This document shows, in pieces, positions 44,179 to 56,189 of a stretch of 64,000 nucleotides of DNA (position 1 is its first letter; each line of letters starts with the position of its first letter). The notes under the pieces were generated by a model. The model was not told the DNA's origin. It saw nothing but the letters and a program-made list of their open reading frames with translations, and did no database searches. The position numbers and the translations under genes are program-made. The stretch comes from Yponomeuta sedellus (lineage: Eukaryota; Arthropoda; Insecta; Lepidoptera; Yponomeutidae), in assembly GCA_934045075.1 (NCBI GenBank), contig OW203747.1, positions 13,917,894 through 13,981,893 of the forward strand. The letters are read 5' to 3'.

Positions 44179-46683
44179 TTAACCCTCCGCTTGTCGCGCC
44201 TTTTTTATTACCTGAACAGTCGCATGGGGTCTGCAGCGACCCCAAAAATAAATAGCAATCAATTGGTATTATACCATAAATTTATAACATGATTCTATTG
44301 TTATGCATTTGATTAGGACTACATTGAAACAAAAAACTATTTATATTGTAAATCAGTCATTTATTTATATTTATAAAAACTTAAAAGAAATAGGAGTTAC
44401 AATTTTTCTTACATTTTAACTCAGTCTCCTTAAATTTAACTAAAAAATAAAAAACAAAGGACTACTTCTCTTTTTTATATACTAATTTGAGATCAATCAA
44501 CTAAACATTAAAATCGAATATAAATCAACTGAAAACATAACAAAAATATATATACTTCTTAACTCTTAGTTAGCCGTCTAGCTATTTCTTTGGACACAAT
44601 CAGTACATATGGTTTTGGTATGGTTTGGACAAATGTTTCCTTTACATTGATAACAAATTGACTTGAATTTCCTGTCTGTACGTCTTGGACAGTGAATGCA
44701 ACGCTTTCTCATAGGTACCAGCTGAACATCATCAGCAGGCAAGTCCTGAAGAGGAGGTATAAACCGTCGTATACACTGTTTCAAATCACGAGGTAACGTT
44801 AGCACAGTGGCTCGTGACTGCAATTCTTGACTGCACATTTCAAATGCCAAAGTTTTCAAAAAAACTTTCCTTTGCATCTTGTTTGATGGGTTCATAGCAT
44901 CCAGTATTATATGAGCATTCAGTGCCCCAACGTCAAGGAAAGTAAATAAAAGTCGCAGCGGCCAACGGCGACAAACTCGCGCCACTGAATAGGTACCAAT
45001 AAGTTTGTCTACAACATCAACCCCTCCTTTAGTTTTATTGTAGAATTCTATAACTTCTGGCAATTTCTTGGCACTGGTATCATCGATGACGCCATTGTGG
45101 TGCATTGTTGAGAGCATAATTACAAATTTCTTTTTCTTTGGGCAATAAGAAAGCATAGTTTTCGTGGGCTGAAAACCAAATACCGTCGAGTGTTCTTCCG
45201 TGACGTTATTCTTGAATTCACTTGGAATTTCTGGTTTATTTTTTCTCATGGTCCCCACCATGGTCAAATTGTGATCTTTGAGCAGTTCATCCGATAGAGC
45301 AACACTAGTAAACCAATTATCCATGGTGATATTTCGCCCGGTGCCTGATATTGGAGCAATTAGCCGTTTGACAAGAGCGTTAGTCGAAGTGTCTTGATAA
45401 AAATGGCCTTCTGGTTGCCTCCCTACATAAATTTCCAGTTTTTTTGTATAAAATGACACAGCGTCTACCAATGAGAACAACTTTATGCCGTATTTAGCGG
45501 GTTTGCTGGGCATGTATTGGCGAAATCGGCAAGAACCTCTAAAACTCTCCAACATTTCGTCTATGGTAATAAACTCATTATTAGAGTAACATTTCTCGCA
45601 ATTCTTGACAAATGATTCATAGATCGACCTAATTGGTGCCAATTTGTCAATCTCATTTCGTTGTGTACGTGTATGAATATCATCTAAACGTAGTGTTCTA
45701 AGCAAAAATTGGAATCGTTGTTTAGACATCACAGCCCGACAATAATCCAAACCAGTTCCATCAGTGATCCAAATGTCATCAATAGAAGCGTGCGACGACT
45801 TATGCAACCCTATTACATAGAAAAGCCCAAACAAAGCTCTCAATTCAATCACATTTGTTAGACCACAGTCTCGTTCTCTTTCATAGTTTATTTGCATTGA
45901 AGTAATTTTTATATTTGTGCAAGTCACTATATGCTGTAACATATCTATATCCATAAACAATAACCAAGCCTCTAAAGGACTGCTAACCTCTCGCGCAGCA
46001 CCTTGTGGACCTGCAGGCTCGGTGACTATATTATGCTGTCGTGTTCTTACACCTTGTGGGTAGGGAGTTTTCTTCCATTTGCAAACAGTCGTGTAAGAAC
46101 CATCTCTTTGTTTTTTTTTGACAGTATAAAAATTACGCGAGGATAAATTCGCTAATGGCATATTTTCTTCGTCACCTGAATTATCCGAAGGATGATCCTG
46201 CTCAAGATGATCACTTTCCTCATATTCCTGTTCAGACTCCGTGTCATGCTCACTAGCTTCATCCGGATAGTTAACATTTTCTTCATCATCCTCTTCACCG
46301 CCAACAATATCCTCATCATCTTCTTCTAACCAACTTAAAATGCGCTGAGTTTGTCTATTATCCATTTCTACTCTTATAACCAATATTCTGGAACAATAAA
46401 ACATAAACAATACAATACAACAAAAAAAACCATTGAGTTCATACTAAAATTTTACTTACGTCGTTTGTCGCGCGGGGTCTCTCAGAGCCTTGCGCAGAAA
46501 CACACGTCTATACCTCACGGCGCGCGCGCGCAGACTGAGTTGCGATGACGCGAGCGTGAACCGTAATCCCTTTTGGGAGGCTACCTAAAGTAAGAGACCT
46601 GTAAACTTATTCTAAGGCAATATATTTTTCAGTTTTCTAAGACCTGGGCTTTGAAAGACCCCATGCGACGATTCGAGGGTTAA
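44179..46683 (-). mobile_element. Complete piggyBac-type element, 2505 bp including both TTAA sites
   Basis: TTAA at 44179-44182 and 46680-46683 bounds the element. The ends read inward TTAACCCTCCGCTTGTCGCG and TTAACCCTCGAATCGTCGCA, sharing TTAACCCTC and GTCGC. An inner 13-bp repeat GTCGCATGGGGTC lies at 44219-44231 and inverted at 46657-46669. The single transposase gene is on the minus strand. Confidence 0.9.
44578..46365 (-). CDS. piggyBac transposase, intact
   Basis: 595 residues from the favoured Met at 46365 (MDNRQTQRILSWLEEDDED); an in-frame Met 15 codons earlier exists but has a hydrophobic, unlikely start. An acidic N-terminus is followed by the DDE_Tnp_1_7 core. The catalytic aspartates are visible in ITIDEMLESFRG, ITMDNWFTS and GGVDVVDKL, at about 269, 349 and 450, close to the spacing of the original piggyBac enzyme (268, 346, 447). 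The C-terminus holds a cysteine-rich zinc-binding domain (CIHCPRRTDRKFKSICYQCK and CPNHTKTICTDC) that binds the transposon ends. No stop or frameshift is seen, and both element ends are present, so recent or current activity is plausible. The enzyme cuts and pastes at TTAA in the nucleus. A domesticated role cannot be excluded from one copy. Confidence 0.93.
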   Translation of the reverse strand: MDNRQTQRILSWLEEDDEDIVGGEEDDEENVNYPDEASEHDTESEQEYEESDHLEQDHPSDNSGDEENMPLANLSSRNFYTVKKKQRDGSYTTVCKWKKTPYPQGVRTRQHNIVTEPAGPQGAAREVSSPLEAWLLFMDIDMLQHIVTCTNIKITSMQINYERERDCGLTNVIELRALFGLFYVIGLHKSSHASIDDIWITDGTGLDYCRAVMSKQRFQFLLRTLRLDDIHTRTQRNEIDKLAPIRSIYESFVKNCEKCYSNNEFITIDEMLESFRGSCRFRQYMPSKPAKYGIKLFSLVDAVSFYTKKLEIYVGRQPEGHFYQDTSTNALVKRLIAPISGTGRNITMDNWFTSVALSDELLKDHNLTMVGTMRKNKPEIPSEFKNNVTEEHSTVFGFQPTKTMLSYCPKKKKFVIMLSTMHHNGVIDDTSAKKLPEVIEFYNKTKGGVDVVDKLIGTYSVARVCRRWPLRLLFTFLDVGALNAHIILDAMNPSNKMQRKVFLKTLAFEMCSQELQSRATVLTLPRDLKQCIRRFIPPLQDLPADDVQLVPMRKRCIHCPRRTDRKFKSICYQCKGNICPNHTKTICTDCVQRNS

Positions 46684-46734
46684 TTTTATTTATTCAACAA
46701 AAAATCCACCGACTCCAAAGTCAATCCAAATCCA

Positions 46735-47010
46735 AAGTCACCAATACGTAGTTCAGAAGTGTAGCAGGCTGAAGTGGCAGTGGGCTGGTCACATCTGTCG
46801 CAAAATCGATGATCGCTGGAGCAGACGGGTTCTCGAATGGAGACCACGACTCGGCAAGCGTAGTGTAGGACGCCCTCCGGCCAGATGGACCGACGACCTG
46901 AAAAAGGTGGCTGGTGGTGACTGGATGGCGAAAACGAGAGATCGGGTCTTGTGGCGCACCCTGGGGGAGGCTTATGTCCAGCAGTGGACTGCAATAGGCT
47001 GAAATGGAAC
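46735..47010 (+). pseudogene. RTE-type LINE, C-terminal ORF fragment and tail
   Basis: An open plus-strand stretch reads LKWQWAGHICRKIDDRW, GRPPARWTDDLKKVAGGDWM and YVQQWTAIG, then stops. This is the classic C-terminus of RTE LINE reverse transcriptases. It starts 50 bp from the piggyBac right end. Confidence 0.85.
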
Positions 47011-47194
47011 AAAAAATCCACAGCAATACAATTAAAATAAACAATAGTTACTTAATATTTGTACATGCAGCCAATGATGGATTTTACTATGTACCTAGTT
47101 CAGAAGTTAATGATAATTTCGCTGTGTTTTATGTTTATAAAGAATATTTTATCTTATCTTAATTATAGTAGCAATACGACTCGCCAATTGTGAA

Positions 47195-47345
47195 GAAAAA
47201 CATCGTAAGGAAACCTGAGTACCTGAGGTATCCAAAAACCTCAGCGCTTGAAATTGCCAATCCGCGATGGGCACGCGTGGTGATGAAGCTCTGTCTCTGA
47301 GAAAAGGCCTGTGCTCTGCAGTGGGACGTATAGAGGCTTAAATCA
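47195..47345 (+). repeat. Interspersed repeat family B copy
   Basis: CTGAGGTATCCAAAAACCTC, TGCCAATCCGCGATGGGCAC and TGCTCTGCAGTGGGACGTA. Confidence 0.7.
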
Positions 47346-48340
47346 ATCTTATCGTAAGCCTAGACGCTGCATATGCCCAGCTAAGTGAAAAGTTCCACGC
47401 TTTGTAAGGATGACCTATCATAACCTCATCAACCTGCAGTCCAGTAATTTTCTGCGTGGCAGTAACACAACAAACATATCTCGCATTAATTAATAAGATC
47501 GCCTACATCAAAGTAGGAATAACAGTCGTCTCGGTAAAGACCCTTTGATGCCGCGCTGGAGGGAGCAGTCACCTTCGCATAAAGTCATAAGTTGCAGTAA
47601 CTCTTGCGTCAGTATTAGCTCATCATGACAACCTTACTCTAACCTCGATAACTCGTCTTATTGCACACGTCACAAAGGCGATTTTGCCTCGTTTGACCAG
47701 TGTGGATGGCAAAACTATTGGTCTTTAACTTCACACGTTTGGTTCGAAGCGTAGTCGGCCATAGTTTAGTTTGCAGCGGCCAACCGGTTTGTGCGTTGTT
47801 TGTTTAGTCCAGGGTTTCTCAAACTTATAGCTTAACTGGCTGTGCCCCGTGGCTTATCGATTTTCCCATGGGAATAAGATATTTCCACTCAGTAAAATGT
47901 AGCCTATGGGTTAATCCAGGGTGTCCGCTTACTCCATACCATTTTTTTTTATATCGCTCCAGATGTTTAGACGTGCAGAAGTAACAAACGTATACACTCA
48001 CAAACTTTAAGCTATGTATTATTAGTGTGATGTGTCCCTATTTAAATATCTCTTTTTTATTTTAATGTTTTAAAAAATTAGATTTCATTCGTTTACTGCT
48101 TCGTCCATTACGGTGCGTGAGGCGATTTTCATATGAACGTAGTTTGGTTTTAATTTGCTAACATTGCTAATAGCAACGAAACTTTGCGCTGTGTTGAGTC
48201 GAAAGACTCAAATCAGGAGTTGATAATTTTTAGAATGTCGAATAATACATTTAAAAATAAATTAGAAGCCTTATGTTGAATAAAGAATAAAAAAGCCCTT
48301 TTAAGGTTTTAACTATTATAACTTTTTATCCGGTATCTTC
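47346..48340. other. Intergenic; one short retroposon piece
   Basis: 47,840-47,940 holds CTGTGCCCCGTGGCTTATCG and CCCATGGGAATAAGATAT, as at 8505 and 53,945. Nothing else is recognised. Confidence 0.45.
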
Positions 48341-48415
48341 TTCTTCTTCAGGCTATATTAGTCCACTGCTGGACATAGCCCTCGACTAATGAGCGCAAGG
48401 TTGTGCCATCATTAG
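48340..48415 (-). repeat. RTE-type tail
   Basis: TTCTTCTTCAGGCTATATTA, GTCCACTGCTGGACATAGCC; minus sense. Confidence 0.6.
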
Positions 48416-50934
48416 GGAGTAATGCCCATTATCCCCACGCTGGGCATGCGGGTTGGGGATCGGCATATCGTTTGTAAATTAAAACTACGTTGATATGAAA
48501 ATCGCCTCGCGCATCCCATTTCTATGGGAATCCCCCGGCGCAAGTAAATGTAAATAAACGTGAAATAAAATACCTACAAATATAGTACTTTAATAATAAG
48601 ATAACGTTCAATGAATTCGAAGATAATCTTGAATCGTCATTAGTTATCTGCCCGCCGTTACGATCGTCGCAAACAGTTTACTATCAACTGATCACACATC
48701 GTTGAGTTATTGATATTGAGGACGGTTTGGATTTCCACAACTCTACTGTAAATGAGCCTATTTTTAGCAAAAGAAGATATCGTTCAAAAGATTAATCCTC
48801 CTGCCACCCCAGCCCTTGCAGAAAACCTTACAAATGTCTCTGCAGGCCCTTCCGCAGTGTCCCCGGACTTCCGAGACTTCCTTCATTCCACTTCGTGCAT
48901 TCCACTGGCCCTCGATTGTGTTAGGGCACTTTAATGCACCTGACCGTGATGGTCGAGTCACGTGTCGTGTTTTTCAAACCATTGACATTGACCATTGAAA
49001 TGAAATCGGCGCATTCATGCAGTTGTCATTGTATACTAGCTAGTAACAGAATCTTGAGCCAGCGCTTGGGTGGGTGTCTTCCCCGTCTCCGTTAATGTAA
49101 TAATATTGTAATAACCATGGCCTACGCCCATTTTATTGGACGAATTTCCTGCTTAGTGGAGCGAAGAAGGCATCAGGAGAGTCAAGGTTCTGGCTCTCTG
49201 GCTTGTCTACCGTCCGTACCCCTTTGGGATTTTAGTACCCCACATTGAGAAACCCTGGTTAGCCGATACTTCGCAAACAAGGTAATCCTAACGGTGACAC
49301 TTCTGGTGACTCTACAGAACAAAGTATTAGTTTGAAATAGGATGTCACTTGTACGTGGTTGAGTTTTAGCGTTAGGTCTGTATGAAAATGATACTTGACT
49401 AGTTACCCAATAAAAGTCACGAAATAAACAATGGGACTGGTTGTTTGGCTGTGCTACCTATGGTTATGGTTTCACCTAAACTTGGAAGTCTTGGTATTCT
49501 GAAATAATAATAATACATTAGCATTATGATTCCTGTGAAATGAAGCCGATTACGCAAGCAGGATTGCATTGCATATGTCCCATTCGATTTAATTCATTAT
49601 ATGGTTCTCGCTTCAGAGAGAACCATATAATGTGGCCTGTGCGCTGCAGTAAGTAGGTATATATATAAAAAAAATGTATTAAGCAGTGTCCATACATAAT
49701 CATACATCATCCATGTAGACGACGTGTACACGTTAATGTGATGTACAGTATGTAAAACGCTGTATGATTGTGCTAGAATTAAGTTTGTTCGTTCTTAACC
49801 GTTTTAATAAATATAAGACAATTTCTTCTAAATTTATTAGGGGTTACTAATAAACAGTTGCTCTGAAATCAAAGACTTTATTTTAGTACTTACATTTGCT
49901 AATTTGCTAACACTATTTAACTTAAATCATACTATCTTATATAATAAATCACACTACCTGAAATCAAAGAAACGACATTTAAAGTTTATTATTTACATTG
50001 TCTTCACATAATCGTTCTTTTTAGTGGTATTTTTGTGATAAACAAACAATACTTCAACCATGGCGTATAATCTGTGCGCAGACCAAACGAAAGCTGTTTT
50101 GCCAACTGTGTTGTCCGCCATGACTAACAGTGCCATCTACGTGAGAGGTAGATACTGTTTTACTAACCGAAAAACGCTGTACAAAATAAAGAAATAATAA
50201 TGTAGTTTCTTTACATAAATATACGAATGAGGGTAATATTGCAAAGCACATACGCCGGTCACCTCGCCCTGCAAATCAGTTCAACTCAAGTCACCAACGA
50301 GTGCCCCGCGCGCGCTGTGCGAACATTACCGCCACGTGTTTTTCTCCGTATATCCTCTTTCATTAAATTTTCCAATCATTGAGACCCAGTCCTCATCTTA
50401 ATCCCTTACAAACCAGAAAAATAGTAAAAACTAATTTTCTCCAAAGATCATGTTAAATTCTGAATGACATTCTGACTGATTAGCACGTATAATGGGGACA
50501 TACAAGGGTTGTTATAGGAATCGAAAAAAAAACACCTATCCCTGTAAATGCACCCCATGAATAGCGCCCACTGTTGGGAAATGGGCCTCCTCGCCTTCAC
50601 GTCACACCACCCAATCCTATAAATTGCACAATTGAAATTAAACAAATGTGTTTTGGGATGTTTTGTCCTATTATTGGGTAAAGCCCTTTGTAAGCATGAC
50701 ACTTGCCTAAAACTGTGCGTCCATCACAAAGCGACGGCGCTTTGTGATGGACGCACAGTTTAGAATGAACCGTTGTTACTTAAACAAACCCGCCTGTTTA
50801 TTGTTAGAGATATATGGCCCATTAAACTAGTTGGAACGGTATTTGCGGGACTGTTCAACGTAATAAATAATGCTGCAGGGAGCGTATATGGCCTCTATTC
50901 TGTTAGTGCATTATAGTAATGCATATCAATCTAA
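48416..50934. other. Gene-free stretch with two palindromes
   Basis: CATTATATGGTTCTC is perfectly inverted at 49595-49609/49618-49632 (loop 8). A 24-bp arm at 50710-50733 (AAACTGTGCGTCCATCACAA followed by AGCG) is perfectly inverted at 50738-50761 (loop ACGG). No gene is supported. Confidence 0.5.
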
Positions 50935-51295
50935 TCGGTTGCAGCCCCGGCTGCCTAAGTGATCTTAAACGATCGCGAAGCTTAAGCAACATAGGGCGCG
51001 TTCAGTGCGTGGATTGGTGACCGTCTATGGCTAACGCTAGTGGCGTTTTTCCGAGCGGTTCTGTTCGCAAGGCACGTTAAGCAATTGGTGTCGGCTGCCG
51101 TCGATAGATGGCAATCGTTAAGTCAAGTCAGAGGCCTTAGGGCGGCTTGAAAACTTCTGACAGTAAGACCAGCCACTAGCTCCGAGCAAGTCTCCACCAA
51201 TCGGGACTTGGCCGCCGTGGTGGAGTATGATTTATACCTTCTTCAGGGAGACCCGTGCCCCTCGGTGGGGACATAATGGGTTGAGAATGATGATG
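50935..51295 (+). repeat. Full-length 5S rRNA-derived SINE
   Basis: The head GATCGCGAAGCTTAAGCAAC, AGGGCGCGTTCAGTGCG, GGATTGGTGACCG follows the 3' half of 5S rRNA, including the box C control region. The body reads through AGAGGCCTTAGGGCGGCTTG, CTTCTGACAGTAAGACC and CCACCGTGGTGGAG-like sequence. It ends CGGTGGGGACATAATGGGTT and a GATGATGAT tail. At least nine more copies or pieces occur in the window. Confidence 0.82.
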
Positions 51296-52169
51296 ATATC
51301 AATCTAAGGTGGAGCACGGTCAATAGACCGCTTCATCACATTTGAGAGAGGGGTGCGAGTCCCGGCATTTACCAACGAGTTGGTTTTTAAAACATTGCAT
51401 TACTATATCCCTTACCATGATTAGCAAATCCTTTCACCACGTTCGTAAGAAGATTATATCAACCTGACGCTTGACATTATAGGCGCTAAAATTACTCTCT
51501 CATTTCGACCACTAAAGACCCACTAAGCACCCAATTAAGAGTTATATTAAACGGGTCAAATTGCGATTATTACCCGACCTACCCGGGACCACGGCAACTG
51601 TAACGCTGCGGAAACGTCGGGAAATAAGGTAATTACGTTTTACCTAATAAATAATCACGATTTGATCCGTTTAACATAACTATGTATGAGTATCGCGAAT
51701 CATTAAGAAATACAATTAAGAGTTATACCCCTGAAATCGGTGTATATACTACTTCATAATCGAAGAGTGATTAATGAGATTCGCTAATCGCATACGTTAT
51801 TGCTTTGTTTACATAATGTTAATTAGGTCTCGTTTGGAGGATTGGAGATAAGTTATTAGGTAGGTAGGTGCAGGCGTCGGCAAACACTTTGGGAAATGTG
51901 CATTGTTCCATTTTTGGAGCTCTTTTGCGGAGTGACACCGGTAGTAGCGGAGAACGCGGTTTTTCATTCGGGAGGTCGTGTTATGGATTCCACGGGGATT
52001 CAAAAACATATGAACCAATGACTTTGTTTTTTAAGGCCAGGTCTTCACTTTTTAATACAAGTAACTAAAGCCGCGTTTTCACGGTCTTAGTGCGCTCGGA
52101 CCTGAGGCTCGGACCGACTACGCTATCCGAGTAAACTAATGCTCCTGATTGGACGGTTTTTCGTGACAA
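51296..52169. other. Intergenic, nothing recognised
   Basis: AT-rich with no supported ORF or repeat. Confidence 0.45.
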
Positions 52170-52655
52170 CACCAAAATCAAGCCGCCCATAAGGCCTCTG
52201 ACATGGCTTTACGACTGCCATTACATGACAGCCGGCACCAACGGCCTAACGTGCCTTGCGAAGCACGGAAGGGCTTGGAAAAATGAAGAAGAAGAAGAAA
52301 AACATTTATTTAACGCCACATAGACATACAAAATTTGACAGAAAAGGAAAATACAGAAGAACAGGAGTAAAACAAAAGCAAAAGAAAAGACGAACTACAG
52401 ATGAATGAAATGAACATAAATTCCAACGATACACAGTATGTCGATGCAGCGGAAAAAAGGCCTCATGCTCAGTATAAGCTGAGGGTTTGCACCCACAACA
52501 CTGATTTTCAGCAAGGGCCTTTGACCGTCCTGTGACTGCCACTAGCGGTAGTCACAGGTCGGTCACCCGTCCTGCACCTGACCACGCCTGTTGTTTAACT
52601 CAAGTGATTGATTCCAATCACTTGGTTCGCCTAGGCCACGAGCGCTTCTGTGGTT
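52170..52655 (-). repeat. Two 5S-derived SINE pieces
   Basis: 52,170-52,285 is a body fragment (AAGCCGCCCATAAGGCCTCT to GCCTTGCGAAGCACGGAAGG). 52,536-52,655 is the 5S-like head (GGTCACCCGTCCTGCACCTG, CCACGCCTGTTGTTTAACTC) with its 5' extension CAAGTGATTGATTCCAATCA. Confidence 0.7.
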
Positions 52656-52839
52656 TATTGTTAGTTTATTGTTCGTCTCACTTCTCCTTCGAGTGTCATC
52701 TGCTTTTCATATTTTAATAGCATTGGCAAGAAAATGAGACTACGCTTCCCACTGCATAATGTAATAGTTTGTTTACTATGTCAGGTTTTTAAACTGTCAT
52801 TCAATGAATCATAAACGACGGCATATAAAACTGATTTGA

Positions 52840-53290
52840 GGTTAATACATCCTTCATGGGGCATTATTATACGTTTCTAAAATGAAAAAATGTGTAAAGT
52901 ACACTTTGTGCCAAAAGGGCTACTATATTAAGGAGTATTTAGATGAGTATGATGTCTGGAATTAAAGCCCCAGTACAATGCATGGGTTCTATGTTTTATA
53001 ATAATTATTTAAACTCTGTTAATTAAGGACTTTGAAAGACTATGTTTGGAGTTTATTTTTCCTTTTTTTAATTCAGAGTAGCGCAGAAATTGCGGTTTAA
53101 TGAACGTTACAATAAAATTTAAACTAGGTGTCAATTTCAAAATCTAGATCATTTTGGAAAAAAAAATAAACAAAAAAAACTCCAAACTTAGTCTTTTCAA
53201 AGTCCTTAATTAACAGAGTTTACATAATTATTATAAAACATAGAACTCATGCATTGCACTGGCTGTAATTCCAGACATCAACTTCGATTC
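52840..53290. repeat. Tail-to-tail pair of LINE 3' ends (NKIPED family)
   Basis: A plus copy (52,840-53,060) ends in GGACTTTGAAAGACTATGTT. A minus copy of the same 3' UTR follows (53,065-53,290), with CTCCAAACTTAGTCTTTTCA. The two together form an inverted repeat of about 200 bp per arm. Confidence 0.7.
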
Positions 53291-53734
53291 GATTCAGCAT
53301 TATCTTCTGGTTTGAACTTTGCAAACCGCTCCGGGATCCAGGCGTGACTTTAATGTACAATGGACATGTATAATTGTAGACTTTTAGTCCGGATTTACTT
53401 ACGGGTGTTGTTATATCGGAAAAGTCCGACCAGGTTTCGCTCCGATTCGCAGAGCTTAATCATGGTGAGCAGAGACGGAGCTCGCGTCGTCGGTTGCTTA
53501 CCTACAATGTGTTGTGCTTACGAAAGTTTTAGTTCAAAAAAAAGACATGTATAATGTTTTCCACGGACACATAAACTTAGCAAAGTAACCGGAACCGGCG
53601 TGCGTGCATTTAACAACTAGTGAACGTTGATGAAGCGAAGGTGATCTGTCAGGATCATGCCAAGTGGCAGTGCCTGGTCTCTGCCTGCCCTTCTGGGATA
53701 CAGGCGTGAGGTTTTGTTATCACACACATCACAC

Positions 53735-54003
53735 TAACTGCACACCACATCACACCAAGTCCGGATCGGTGGAGGATTGTAAGACAGGGCCTTACTGTCA
53801 GAAGTTATCAAGCCGCCAATAAGGCCTCTGACATGGCTTAACGACTGTCATGACATGAATGCCGGCACCAACGGGTTGACGTGCCTTGCGAAGCACGGAA
53901 GCGCCCGGAAAAATGCCACTAGCGGTGGTCACGGGACGGTCACCCATCCTTATTCCCATGGGATTATCGATAAACCGCGGCTAACACCGCGGGGCACAGC
54001 TAG
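53735..54003 (-). repeat. 5S-derived SINE and CCCATGGGA retroposon piece
   Basis: CAAGTCCGGATCGGTGGAGG, CAGAAGTTATCAAGCCGCCA, TTGCGAAGCACGGAAGCGCC and CACGGGACGGTCACCCATCC mark the SINE. From 53,945 it runs into CCCATGGGATTATCGATAAA and CGCGGGGCACAGCTAGT. Confidence 0.7.
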
Positions 54004-54846
54004 TGTTTTATAAACTTGTAATAAGTTCCCGGCGCAGCGAGAGCATTTCTCGCGCTAAGGTCATGATAATTGACACTAATTCCTCGCGCCACCGCTCTGC
54101 GTTGTGTGTGCCCCCATTCTGTCTCGCTCTTGTGTTGCCTGTGCAGCGTCTTGACAAGCTCGATAAGTTGCTCTTTAGTCTCAATTGTTACGATAATACA
54201 TAGATAGAGAACACTTTATTGCACAACCAGAAAAAAGAATAAAACCATGATTTAAGAAATCATGGTTGATAAATAATAGTTAATAACCCTGGAAGATAAT
54301 AGTTCAATTCAAGATCCCGCATCAAAATCAAAAATGTATTAGTGTACGAAGTTCGCGGCTTACATTTTACATTTAAACCAATGTAAATTCTTTACGTTGA
54401 AATAAATTCAATTGATATGACTTCCTTCGGATCGAGTATGTAGTGGAGAAAGTGTACTGGACAGTCAAACACTGCACAAAGGTAATTTTGTAAAATTGTA
54501 ACGTAAGAATTCGTGGCCTAGTCAAACCCTAACGAGATCCCAAAAATGTGAAACTACACTACCAGTCCGTGGGAATTCCCATAGATTTTGATGGTTCCAT
54601 TGCGAGTGCAAAAATGGCTAAACTTAGAAGTTTAATTTTTTTACAGTTGCAGATCTTAGTACTTTATACGGTTCATTTCAACTTTATACCTGCACGCGTT
54701 CCTGAGAAACAGAGTGACATAATTGACTAACGTAATACGGACTACTAAGTGATCCTATAATAATGGGTCTGTTTTTCCTATATAGAGGTACAAAACAAAA
54801 AAAGCAGGTATCAAACAGGTCTGTTGTAGTTAAAAGTTTATGACTC
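54004..54846. other. Intergenic, nothing recognised
   Basis: No supported gene. TACCTGCACGCGTTCCTGAG near 54,690 echoes the 26.8-kb element faintly. Confidence 0.4.
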
Positions 54847-54849
54847 TAG

Positions 54850-55778
54850 CCGCCTTATTCCAAAACGCGGTCTAAATTTTGTACTGGGATTGTTACCAGG
54901 TTTAAACCATAGACCAAGTAAAATGTTATTACAAAACGAAGTTTATCGCTACGTCATGGGCTAACTATGGTACTAAAGTTAAACTTCCGATACCCCTAGT
55001 TTATCTGTGGACTAACCTCCAAATTGAAGTTTGAATTTGGTTTCGTGTGTGTGATAGATTGCAATAAATAATTGATATTGTGGACTCCATTGATATGATG
55101 GATTTCGATGATTTGGACGATTTGTGCATGCTGGAGAAGTCTCGGCGATCCAGCAGACATCGTCATCGTGTGAATCCCTTCGAATTAAGTGACGAAGCAG
55201 ACAAAATCTAGTAATAAATAAATCAAAACTTACTTTATCTTCTGAGCTCCAATTTTCACTTCTTTTTTTCTCCAAATGTTCCATTTTATTATTATAATAA
55301 TCAACAACGAAACCGCCCAAAGTTTAAAAATTAATATTATGTACATATTCCCAATAAGAAACTATCAGAATATTTTGACATCTCGGATTGGCGCGCGCGC
55401 TCGAATATTTCACTCCATTTCACACAACACGAGAGTAGCTAGTTGATTATAAAAACGCTTCAATAACAATATAATAATTAATAGTGCTCATTTTAGTTAG
55501 ATTGAAACCTAAACAAAGAACAATTTACGATGTATAGGTATTTAAAATGCAATAATGAATATTTTTGCGTTAAAAATGTGAAGATAATATCCATTTAGTG
55601 AAACGGAACGCAGCATTGAATGAAAGCTGAATGAACGAATCAGTGAATCTATTTGTAATAACCTTTGCCTTTGTAACGACACACATTTGATCTGGGTCTA
55701 ACTTTGATACCGTAACAATCCTAGATCTTTTAGTCTTGGCTTAAACCAGGACTTATTCAGGTTTTTATAATAAGGCGG
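54850..55778 (-). mobile_element. 929-bp non-autonomous Harbinger relic
   Basis: The target duplication TAG lies at 54847-54849 and 55779-55781. The ends CCGCCTTATT and AATAAGGCGG are exact inverted repeats. It carries no transposase but keeps one exon of the partner gene on the minus strand: ATG near 55,284, then MEHLEKKRSENWSSEDK with donor AAA/GTAAGT. The RSENWSSEDK start is that of a Myb/SANT-like DNA-binding domain. Confidence 0.8.
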
Positions 55779-56189
55779 TAGTAGGTGGCTAACACAATGT
55801 AAATAGGTACTAGAAACAAATATAAACTTTCGTTCCCAAGAGGCCTGCGCAGACGAGGGAATCTTAAAAAATGTCCCCCGAGTACTTGTCGCGGACTTAA
55901 CGCCTAGTGCGGTCCTTTGTTCCCCGGAAATTGAGTGACGCGTATGCTATGAAAGCAAATATTCTGAGATTACATTGTGTTGTTGCATACATGATGTTGA
56001 AAAAGAAAAGGCGTTTTAAAACAAAACACCGAACTTTTGTCCAGTCCGGTCTCTTGATGACCTCGGTAACTTGAGTGACTTTTTGTACGGGGTATCTACT
56101 TTTAGTCCTTCGTGTGCGTTATTCGATACAATTTATAAGAGACCTATATCGACGGATAAAAAAGTACCCGGGGGATAGTCCCTCGCCTG
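55779..56189. other. Intergenic, nothing recognised
   Basis: No supported ORF or repeat. Confidence 0.4.
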
